Assembly: GCA_003446775.1 (NCBI GenBank)
Contig: DMCH01000030.1
Location: forward strand, 3,753 to 15,139
DNA length: 11,387 nucleotides
Reading direction: 5' to 3'
DNA from: Chloroflexota bacterium
GTDB lineage: Bacteria; Chloroflexota; Dormibacteria; Dormibacterales; Dormibacteraceae
Shown here: piece by piece, positions 5,522-11,387 of the stretch
How the letters are laid out: every line of letters starts with the position of its first letter
How positions within the stretch are numbered: the first letter of the stretch is position 1
Notes under the pieces: generated by a model
The model's database searches: none
What the model was told of the DNA's origin: nothing
Seen by the model: the letters and a program-made list of their open reading frames with translations, nothing else
Position numbers and translations under genes: made by a program

Positions 5522-7522
5522 TCAGGTCACGGGGTCGACGTCGAAGCTCCAGCCACGGCCGCGTGGGGCCAGATGCCGCGCCCGCTCGAGCCCAAGACCC
5601 TTCAGCGTCACCTGCCACCTGTACTCGCCCCGCAACCGATGGATGAACGCAGGTGAGGGTCCCATGACCCGGATCCCTTCCACGCCGTCTTTCAGCAGAC
5701 CCGCCGCGATCGACTCCGCAGCCTCGCGGGCCGACGCGGCGGCGCGACCATCGTCGATATCCGAGCGCGTCAGGACGGCCAGGTCGGCAAAGGGCGGGAA
5801 CGTGAACGCTTTGCGCGACGGCAGCTCGGCCGCATAGAAACCCTCGTAATCACCCACGGCCGCACAGCGAAGGCTGTAGTGCTCTGGATTGCTCGTTTGC
5901 ACGATCACGGAAGACGGCCGGCCGTCGCGGCCCGCGCGACCCGCGACCTGGACCACCAGCGAGAACGTGTTCTCGGCCGAGCGGTAGTCAGGGAAATGGA
6001 GCGGCAGGTCGGCGTCGACCACGCCCACGCAAGTCACGGCGGGCAGGTCGAGGCCGCGCGCGACCAGCTGCGTGCCGACCAGGATGTCCGCTCGGCGCTC
6101 GGAGAACGCCTCCCAGATCTGGAAGTACGCATCCGGCCCGCGGGCGACGTCGCTGTCGAGGCGGAGGACGCGAGCACTCGGCCAGATCCGTTTGACCATA
6201 CTCTCGAGACGCTGCGTGCCCATCCCTAAAGCCCGGATGTTGCGGCTGCCGCAGTGGTCGCACGTTGAGGGCATCGCCCGCGAGTAGCCGCAGTAGTGGC
6301 ACACGAGCCCGTCAATTTCGGCATGCTGCACCAGCGAAACCGAGCAGCCCAGGCACTGCACCGGCTTTCCGCAGTCGCGACACATCACGTAGGTCGACAT
6401 CCCGCGACGATTCAAATAAAGGATCACCTGCTCCTCGTTCTGGAGGGTGCGTTCGACCACCTCCAGCAGACGCTTCGACAGCGGCTGCCGGTTGCCGGTG
6501 GCGAACTCGTCGCGCATGTCGACCAGCGCCACCTCAGCGTCGTGGCCGCGGACCCTGTGCGTCAGCTTGGCCAGCGCCAGATCGCCGCGCTGCGCGTCGT
6601 GGTACGCGACGACGCTCGGCGTCGCCGAGCCTGCAACCAACCGCGCCCCGCTGACGGATGCCAGGCGGCGCGCGACCCAGCCCGTTTCGTATCGGGGCGT
6701 GCGGTCTTGCTTGTAAGCCGCCGATCCCTCTTCGTCCAGACAGATCAGGCCCAGACGTGGGATGGGCGCGAACACCGCGGACCGGCTCCCGAGGACCACG
6801 TCGGCCTGGCCTCGGCGCACCCGCCACCATTGCTGCGCACGCTCGAGCTCGGTGAGCTGGCTGTGCAGGATCGCGATCGGGGCCCGTAGGCGATCCCGCA
6901 CGCGCTCGACGAGCTGGGGCGTCAGTGAGATCTCCGGGACCAGCAGCAGCACGCGAAGCTGCCGCGCCAGCGCCTCTTCCGCCGCGCTCAGGTAGACCTC
7001 GGTCTTGCCGCTCGCGATTACTCCATGCAACAACGTGAGCTGGTTGGCGGAGATGACCTCCAGCGCGGCCTGCTGCTCGCTAGTAAGGACGGGCTTGTTT
7101 GGCTCCGCATCGACCGCGGCCGCGAATTCGAGCAGTCGGCTGTGTCGCCGCTGACGTGTGGACGCGCCCTCGCCGGTCGAGCCCTTGGACCTCACCCGCG
7201 GCGGGAGCATCGCGCGGAGGCATTCGATCAGCGGCACCCAGTAGTGGTCGGCGACCATGCGTGCCAAAGCGACCTGGTGCGGCAGCAGCAGCGGCTCGGC
7301 GCCAGCACCCGCGATCGGCCTGATTTCCAATCGGACTCCTCCGGAGGGGGGCTCTGGTTCATCAGTGCTCAACGAAACGACGTAGCCGAAGGTCGTTCGG
7401 CGCCCAAAGGGAACCGTGACGCGATGTCCCGGCACGACGTCGACGCCTTCCGGGACCGAGTAGGAATAGGTCTCGCGATCCAGGGCGCGGGCCGCCTCGA
7501 CCGCTACTTCGGCGTAGAGCAA
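5522..7522 (-). CDS. priA: Primosomal protein N' (PriA), with altered helicase motif II
   Basis: PriA recognises abandoned replication forks and reloads the replicative helicase. The 666-residue protein has the N-terminal DNA-binding domain (YAEVAVEAA, PFGRRTTFGYVV), Walker A GVIASGKT (167-174), motif III GSATPS (298-303), and four CxxC pairs that bind two zinc ions (Cys381/384, 390/393, 408/411, 421/424). These are followed by motif V VGTQLVARGLD (482-492) and motif VI QVAGRAGR (525-532). Motif II, normally DEEH, reads DEEG (263-266) within DEEGSAAYKQ, although the flanking YKQ is conserved. The family is usually 700-830 residues, so this is a compact form. The start is TTG (7520-7522), 4 bp after the coaBC stop, with only a weak AAG-type ribosome binding site. 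Walker A is intact, so unlike the degenerate PriA-like proteins of mycobacteria it probably still binds ATP. Confidence 0.95.
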   Translation of the reverse strand: MLYAEVAVEAARALDRETYSYSVPEGVDVVPGHRVTVPFGRRTTFGYVVSLSTDEPEPPSGGVRLEIRPIAGAGAEPLLLPHQVALARMVADHYWVPLIECLRAMLPPRVRSKGSTGEGASTRQRRHSRLLEFAAAVDAEPNKPVLTSEQQAALEVISANQLTLLHGVIASGKTEVYLSAAEEALARQLRVLLLVPEISLTPQLVERVRDRLRAPIAILHSQLTELERAQQWWRVRRGQADVVLGSRSAVFAPIPRLGLICLDEEGSAAYKQDRTPRYETGWVARRLASVSGARLVAGSATPSVVAYHDAQRGDLALAKLTHRVRGHDAEVALVDMRDEFATGNRQPLSKRLLEVVERTLQNEEQVILYLNRRGMSTYVMCRDCGKPVQCLGCSVSLVQHAEIDGLVCHYCGYSRAMPSTCDHCGSRNIRALGMGTQRLESMVKRIWPSARVLRLDSDVARGPDAYFQIWEAFSERRADILVGTQLVARGLDLPAVTCVGVVDADLPLHFPDYRSAENTFSLVVQVAGRAGRDGRPSSVIVQTSNPEHYSLRCAAVGDYEGFYAAELPSRKAFTFPPFADLAVLTRSDIDDGRAAASAREAAESIAAGLLKDGVEGIRVMGPSPAFIHRLRGEYRWQVTLKGLGLERARHLAPRGRGWSFDVDPVT

Positions 7523-7526
7523 GTCG

Positions 7527-8753
7527 TTACTTCAAACGCGGTTTGACGAGATCCAGGATACGATCGGCCATCTCGCGCTTGGTCATCCGTGGCAGCTCTT
7601 CGCGAGTCCCGTCCGCGAACAGCATCACGCCCTCGTTGTGATCGCTGCCGAAACCGATGTCCTTGCGCGAGATGTCGTTGGCGACGATGGCCTGGAGCCC
7701 TTTCTTCTTCATCTTCTCGAGGCCCTTGGCGGCCAGATCCGATCCCTCCGCGGCGAAACCGACCCTGAACACCCTCTGTCCTTCTTTCTCCTTGCCGAGC
7801 GCGGCCACCAGGTCGGGGACCTGCTCGAGCTCCAGCGTCAGCTTTGATGTGTCTTCGCGCCGGATCTTGTCGTCGGCGATGCGCGCGGGCCGGAAGTCGG
7901 CGACCGCCGCGGCCATGACCAGGAGGTCGGCGCCCGCCAGGTCCCGCTTGAGCTCCGCCAGCATCTCGTCCGCCGTCTCGACCGGCCGTACGTCGATGCC
8001 CTGATGGGCCGGATGGGCGGCGGTCGTCACCAGCGCCACGCGTGCGCCGCGGTCTGCAGCCGCGGCGGCGATGGCGAAGCCCATCTTCCCGCTCGAGTAG
8101 TTGCTGATATACCGAACAGGGTCGAGCGGCTCACGCGTGCCGCCCGCGGTCACAACCACCCGCCGCCCGGCCAGGTCGTAGGTCGAGCGAACCGCGTCCG
8201 CCATCGCTTTCATCAACGCCGAAGCATTCGCCAGCCGGCCAGCGCCTACGTGACCGCTCGCGAGGTGACCGGATTCGGGTTCAACGACGACCACGCCCCG
8301 GCGGCGAAGAGCGGCGATGTTCTCTTGCACGGCACGCTTCGACCACATCGCGTCGTTCATCGCGGGCGCGACCACGATCGGGCATCGCGACGCGAGCAAT
8401 GTCGCGGTGACGATGTCGTCGGAGCGGCCGCCCGCGACGCGACCGATGATGTTGGCGGTCGCTGGTGCGAGGAGGATCAGCTGGGCCCAGTCGCCGAGCG
8501 CCACGTGCGGTTCCGGCGAGCCATCAGCCGACCAGAGCCCCGTCAACACCGGGTTCCCGGTGACCCCCTGGAAGGATGGCGCGCCCACGAACCGGGTCGC
8601 CGAAGCCGTCATCGCCACCCTGACCTGGGCCCCCGCCTGGGTGAGCGCCGAGGCGAGGTCGACGATCTTGTATGCGGCGATGCCGCCTGCGACCAGGAGT
8701 GCGAGGCGCAGGCCTTTCAACTCATTGGGAACGGGTGCGGGGTCGAGCGGCAT
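7527..8753 (-). CDS. coaBC: Bifunctional phosphopantothenoylcysteine decarboxylase / phosphopantothenate-cysteine ligase
   Basis: CoaBC performs two consecutive steps of coenzyme A synthesis. The N-terminal FMN-dependent decarboxylase (CoaC) has GGIAAYK (23-29), active His83 in EPHVALGDWA and PAMNDAMW (130-137). The C-terminal CTP-dependent ligase (CoaB) has GGTREPLDPVRYISNYSSGK (204-223), AAAVADFRP (281-289), and Lys296 in DKIRR. In the decarboxylase loop that carries the proton-donating Cys158 in the E. coli enzyme (ACG), this protein has ASG, so Ser166 takes the place of Cys. The rest of the loop (GHLASGHVGAGRL) is normal. The length of 408 residues is standard. The ATG (8751-8753) starts 3 bp after the gmk stop, so translation is likely coupled. 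The gene usually found between the two, rpoZ, is absent. Confidence 0.96.
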   Translation of the reverse strand: MPLDPAPVPNELKGLRLALLVAGGIAAYKIVDLASALTQAGAQVRVAMTASATRFVGAPSFQGVTGNPVLTGLWSADGSPEPHVALGDWAQLILLAPATANIIGRVAGGRSDDIVTATLLASRCPIVVAPAMNDAMWSKRAVQENIAALRRRGVVVVEPESGHLASGHVGAGRLANASALMKAMADAVRSTYDLAGRRVVVTAGGTREPLDPVRYISNYSSGKMGFAIAAAAADRGARVALVTTAAHPAHQGIDVRPVETADEMLAELKRDLAGADLLVMAAAVADFRPARIADDKIRREDTSKLTLELEQVPDLVAALGKEKEGQRVFRVGFAAEGSDLAAKGLEKMKKKGLQAIVANDISRKDIGFGSDHNEGVMLFADGTREELPRMTKREMADRILDLVKPRLK

Positions 8754-8756
8754 GGA

Positions 8757-9338
8757 TTAAGTGTGGCGCTCGCGCGCAAGTCGAATGATCGCCAGCACTT
8801 CCTGCACCGCGCGCTCCAGGTCGTCGTTGACCACCACATGATCGAAGTGCGGCGCGAGCGCCATCTCATCTTTGGCGATGCGCTGCCGCGCCGTCTGGTC
8901 CAGGGGGCTCTCGCTGTGACGCTCGGTGCGGCGCCTTAAGAGCTCGTCCATGTTCGGCGGCGCGAGGAAGATGCGCAGCGCGTCCGGCGCGCGCTTGCGC
9001 ACCTGCTCCGCGCCCTGGACGTCGATCTTGAGGACGATGTCGTAGCCCGGCGCGCGCGCCTCGTCCAGCGGAGCGATAGGCGTGCCGTAGAGGTGGCCGT
9101 CGTAGGTTGCGTACTCGAGCAAGGCGCCATCGTGGATGAGCCGCTCGAACTCGTCTCTGTCCACGAATCGGTAGGCAACGCCTTCGACCTCGCCTGGTCT
9201 CGGCGGACGCGTGGTGTACGACACCGAGTAGCGGAGGGTCGGATCGAGTTCGAGCAGCCGCTTGATGACCGTGTCTTTGCCGACGCCTGAGGGGCCGGAG
9301 ATGACGATCAACAACCCGTGCTTAGTCCCTTTGTTCAA
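8757..9338 (-). CDS. gmk: Guanylate kinase
   Basis: Gmk phosphorylates GMP to GDP in nucleotide synthesis and recycling. From the TTG start (9336-9338) the protein has 193 residues, a normal length. It carries the P-loop GPSGVGKD (15-22), the GMP-binding segment SYTTRPPRPGE (40-50) with AYRF following, and the lid region rich in Arg (LLRRRTERHSE). The open frame runs further upstream to 9392, but those codons come from the hairpin repeat and give a low-complexity Arg/Gly/Ser stretch unlike Gmk. The TTG is preferred because it overlaps the rluD stop as TTGA and has GGGGAAGAG 6-8 bp upstream. That ribosome binding site is itself the end of the repeat element at 9346-9404. coaBC follows after 3 bp. 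Confidence 0.95.
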   Translation of the reverse strand: MNKGTKHGLLIVISGPSGVGKDTVIKRLLELDPTLRYSVSYTTRPPRPGEVEGVAYRFVDRDEFERLIHDGALLEYATYDGHLYGTPIAPLDEARAPGYDIVLKIDVQGAEQVRKRAPDALRIFLAPPNMDELLRRRTERHSESPLDQTARQRIAKDEMALAPHFDHVVVNDDLERAVQEVLAIIRLARERHT

Positions 9339-10285
9339 GGTTGCTCTTCCCCACCCGGCCGGCCCGCTTCGCGAGCGGGCCGACCTCCCCACGTGGTGGG
9401 GAGGGCAGGTACCGATGACCAGAAATCAACGAAATCGGCCGGCGGCGCGACCTCGAAGGTCATCTCCAAGTTGGTGCGTGGATGTCGTAGGCGCAATCGC
9501 CAGGCGTGCAGCATGGGCCGCGCCGGCTCGCCCGGCCCGCGCGCCCCGTATTCGGCATCGCCGGCCAGCGGGTGGCCGAGCGCCGCGAGGTGAACGCGGA
9601 TCTGATGAGTGCGCCCGGTATCGAGGTCACAGCGCACGAGTGTATGCGTGCTGCGTCTTTCGACGACCTGGTATCGCGTGCGTGCGAACCGGCCGCCGGC
9701 CACGACCGCCATGCGCTTGCGATCCTTCGGGTGACGACCGATGGCGCCTTCCAGCTCACCGGCATCGGCTTTGAATCGCCCGCGCGCGATGGCGAGGTAC
9801 GAGCGGCTCAATGTGCGGTCGCTGAGCTGCGAAGACAGGGCGCGATGGCTGGGATCGTTCCGCGCCACGACGATCAACCCGGACGTGCCCTTGTCGATGC
9901 GGTGCACGATTCCCGGCCGCGCCTCGCCTCCGGCCGCCGACCAGCTCCCGCCGCGCCCCAGCAGCGCGTGGACGAGTGTGCCGGAGTAATGACCGGGCGC
10001 CGGATGCACAACCATCCCCGGCGCCTTGTTAATGACCACGAAGTCCTCATCCTCGTAGACGACCTCGAGCGGGATCGACTCCGCGGCCGCAACCGAGACG
10101 TAGGCCTGTGGGATCTCGTACTCGACCACGTCCCCTAGCGCGACACGATCAGACGGGTCGGCGGTCTCCCCGTTGACACGGACCATGTGGCTCTTGATGA
10201 GGCGCGCGGCGGCCGCACGGCTGAGCTCGCGTTCACGCTCCGCGATGAAACGGTCCAGCCGGGGCGCGGCGACCTCGGCGATCAG
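9335..10285 (-). CDS. rluD: RluA/RluD-family ribosomal large subunit pseudouridine synthase
   Basis: These enzymes convert uridines to pseudouridine in 23S rRNA. The catalytic motif is GIVHRIDKGTSGLIVVAR, with the essential Asp at about residue 131 (Asp98 counted from the ATG at 10184-10186). Other conserved blocks are NKAPGMVVHP and TGRTHQIRVHLA. An S4 RNA-binding domain precedes it, but half of that domain (RLDRFIAERERELSRAAAAR) lies upstream of the first ATG, so the ATG is too late. The best start is a CTG at 10283-10285, which overlaps the lspA stop as CTGA and gives 316 residues, normal for the family. No ATG, GTG or TTG is available in that frame nearby. The last about 20 codons (from PTTWGGRP onward) are translated from a 59-bp hairpin repeat. 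The stop overlaps the gmk start. Which uridines it modifies is not decidable here. Confidence 0.92.
   Translation of the reverse strand: MIAEVAAPRLDRFIAERERELSRAAAARLIKSHMVRVNGETADPSDRVALGDVVEYEIPQAYVSVAAAESIPLEVVYEDEDFVVINKAPGMVVHPAPGHYSGTLVHALLGRGGSWSAAGGEARPGIVHRIDKGTSGLIVVARNDPSHRALSSQLSDRTLSRSYLAIARGRFKADAGELEGAIGRHPKDRKRMAVVAGGRFARTRYQVVERRSTHTLVRCDLDTGRTHQIRVHLAALGHPLAGDAEYGARGPGEPARPMLHAWRLRLRHPRTNLEMTFEVAPPADFVDFWSSVPALPTTWGGRPAREAGRPGGEEQP
9346..9404 (+). repeat. Double-hairpin repeat element, copy 2 (59 bp)
   Basis: The same 59-bp element as at 3558-3616, same orientation, with 8 differences. Its first palindrome is a 9-bp stem with a 5-nt loop (arm CGGCCCGCT at 9360-9368) and its second a 9-bp stem with loop GTG (9384-9404, arm CCTCCCCAC). 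In the second stem a G-C pair of copy 1 has become A-T by changes on both sides, so pairing is kept. It lies inside the 3' end of rluD and stops 8 bp before the gmk start codon. Confidence 0.85.
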
Positions 10286-10725
10286 GCGGCGGTGGGCTTG
10301 CGTGTCAGGTACCCGACGATCAGCAGGAGCACACCGACGCTGACGGCTGAGTCGGCGACATTGAAGACCGGCCAGAAATGGAAGTTGATGAAGTCGGTGA
10401 CGCCTCCACCGTTGATGATGCGATCGAATGCATTGCCGAGCGCGCCCCCGACGATGAGCCCGAACACCGCGTCGCCGCTGAGGTCGCCAGGCTGGCGAAG
10501 AACGTAGACCGCGAGACCAATCGACACCGCCAGCGCGGCGATCAGGAAGAACCAGGGGCCGACCGGAGCAAAGCCGAAGGCTGCGCCCGCGTTGCGAATG
10601 TTGGTGATGCCGACCACGTGGTCGATCACGGAGACCTCCGTGCCGTACGGCACGCTCGACGTGACGATGTTCTTGGTCAGCCGGTCGAGGACGAACACCA
10701 CCAGCGCCACGGTGAAAAAGAGCAC
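10282..10725 (-). CDS. lspA: Lipoprotein signal peptidase (signal peptidase II)
   Basis: LspA is an inner-membrane aspartyl protease that removes the signal peptide from diacylglyceryl-modified prolipoproteins. The 147-residue protein has four hydrophobic helices (roughly 1-15, 56-76, 86-100, 119-140) and the conserved blocks DRLTK (14-18), NAGAAFGF (45-52), GGALGNAFDRI (93-103) and FNVADSAVSVG (121-131). The catalytic aspartates are Asp101 and Asp125. The start is GTG (10723-10725), 26 bp after the ileS stop. The usual N-terminal cytoplasmic lead is short, so the first helix begins almost at once. Its stop overlaps the proposed CTG start of rluD. The order ileS-lspA-rluD is a common bacterial arrangement. 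Confidence 0.96.
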   Translation of the reverse strand: MLFFTVALVVFVLDRLTKNIVTSSVPYGTEVSVIDHVVGITNIRNAGAAFGFAPVGPWFFLIAALAVSIGLAVYVLRQPGDLSGDAVFGLIVGGALGNAFDRIINGGGVTDFINFHFWPVFNVADSAVSVGVLLLIVGYLTRKPTAA

Positions 10726-10751
10726 GCGCCCAGTGTGGTTGCGAGTCTCGG

Positions 10752-11387
10752 TCAGCTTCGCTTCAGTCCGATCCAGATCTGTTCTCCTTCCAGCAACAGC
10801 TGCTCACCCTGGCAGTCATCCTTGCCATGCTCGATGGTGACGGACAAGGTCTCGGTCTTGATGTAGTCGGCGTGCTGTTTGATGGCCCGCTCGAGCAGGC
10901 CACTCGCCTCAAAGCAGGCGTGGATGCGATCTTCTACGTTCAGGCCCATCTTCTTGCGCCGGTCCTGGATGAGGCGCACGACCTCGCGCGCGAGCCCCTC
11001 CATGCGCAACTCTTCGGTGATCTCGGTGTCGAGCTTCACCTCGGCCGCGCCGAACACGACCTTCTTGACGTTCAACTCATCGCGCACGATTGACGCTATA
11101 TCCTCCGGCAGAGGCTCGCCCGGCAACGATACCGAAGCCAGCGCCTGGCGAACCCTGATTCGCACCGCATCCCGGGCTGCCAGTCCCGCTTCCACCGCCT
11201 GCCTCGCGAGCGCCATGTTGGCCTCGACCTCCGGGTCGTGCCATGGCATCGTCTCGGGGAACTCGCTCAGGTGCACCGAGCTTCCCTCCGACAGGTTGCG
11301 ATACATCGCCTCCGACATGAAAGGGACGAACGGGGCCATCAGCCGGCTGACGGTCGACAGCGTCTCGTAGAGCGTTTGGTAGGCGGC
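10752..11387 (-). CDS. ileS: Isoleucyl-tRNA synthetase, C-terminal part (5' end outside window)
   Basis: The frame is open to the right edge and gives the last 211 residues of a class I aminoacyl-tRNA synthetase, all from the tRNA anticodon-binding side. The block LMAPFVPFMSEAMYRNL followed by SVHLSEFPE is the characteristic junction in IleS. Further on, RDELNVKKVVF and EGLAREVVRLIQDRRKKMGL match the C-terminal region of IleS, particularly the longer type-2 (eukaryote-like) class, which often confers lower mupirocin sensitivity. The type assignment is tentative without the catalytic part. There is no terminal zinc-finger cysteine cluster of the E. coli kind. The ATG at 11337-11339 is internal, not a start, because conserved sequence (AAYQTLYETLSTVSRL) precedes it. 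lspA follows 26 bp after the stop. Confidence 0.93.
   Translation of the reverse strand, partial: AAYQTLYETLSTVSRLMAPFVPFMSEAMYRNLSEGSSVHLSEFPETMPWHDPEVEANMALARQAVEAGLAARDAVRIRVRQALASVSLPGEPLPEDIASIVRDELNVKKVVFGAAEVKLDTEITEELRMEGLAREVVRLIQDRRKKMGLNVEDRIHACFEASGLLERAIKQHADYIKTETLSVTIEHGKDDCQGEQLLLEGEQIWIGLKRS

Noticed and set aside
4365..5837. 490-codon plus-strand open frame antisense to fmt, def and priA
   Set aside because: It covers three well-identified genes on the other strand, with low-complexity Arg/Ser-rich composition and no family signature.
8004..8939. 311-codon plus-strand open frame antisense to coaBC and gmk
   Set aside because: Antisense shadow of two conserved genes in GC-rich DNA, no motif seen.

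Overview
The window is GC-rich bacterial DNA that reads as an ordinary chromosomal segment rather than a plasmid, phage or island. About two thirds of it is one long minus-strand housekeeping cluster. Counting in the direction of transcription from the right edge it is ileS (3' part), lspA, an rluD-type pseudouridine synthase, gmk, coaBC, priA, def, fmt and smpB. This order, the frequent GTG/TTG (and apparently CTG) starts, the stop/start overlaps and the GC content suit a Chloroflexota/Dormibacterota-like or actinobacterial lineage. I cannot place it more exactly from sequence alone.

Layout from left to right. Positions 1-278 hold a truncated two-TM membrane protein (minus), followed by an alpha/beta hydrolase at 319-1008 (minus). 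The stretch 1051-1429 has no protein gene but is a clear tmRNA gene (ssrA, minus) with an encoded CCA, a tRNA-like end and a tag frame ending LALAA. Diverging from it are two plus-strand genes, an R2-like di-iron oxidase (1553-2500) and a GNAT acetyltransferase related to the AAC(3)-I type (2515-2934). A Nudix hydrolase (2956-3444, minus) converges on them. From 3445 to 3657 there is no gene, but there is a 59-bp double-hairpin repeat and a terminator-like hairpin. The housekeeping cluster runs from 3658 to the right edge.

The genes share a theme of protein synthesis and its quality control. IleS charges tRNA-Ile, RluD modifies rRNA, Fmt formylates the initiator Met-tRNA, Def removes the formyl group, and SmpB with tmRNA rescues stalled ribosomes. 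Gmk (nucleotides), CoaBC (coenzyme A), PriA (replication restart) and LspA (lipoprotein maturation) are the usual companions.

The points most worth a second look are: a PriA whose helicase motif II reads DEEG instead of DEEH; absence of rpoZ between gmk and coaBC; an Fmt with a shortened C-terminal domain and an apparent CTG start; two near-identical 59-bp double-hairpin elements, one forming the 3' end of rluD and abutting the gmk start; a probable leaderless promoter for def; and an R2-like oxidase that keeps the Val/Tyr pair that forms the ether crosslink in R2lox. I did not find an evident new multi-gene defence or mobile system.
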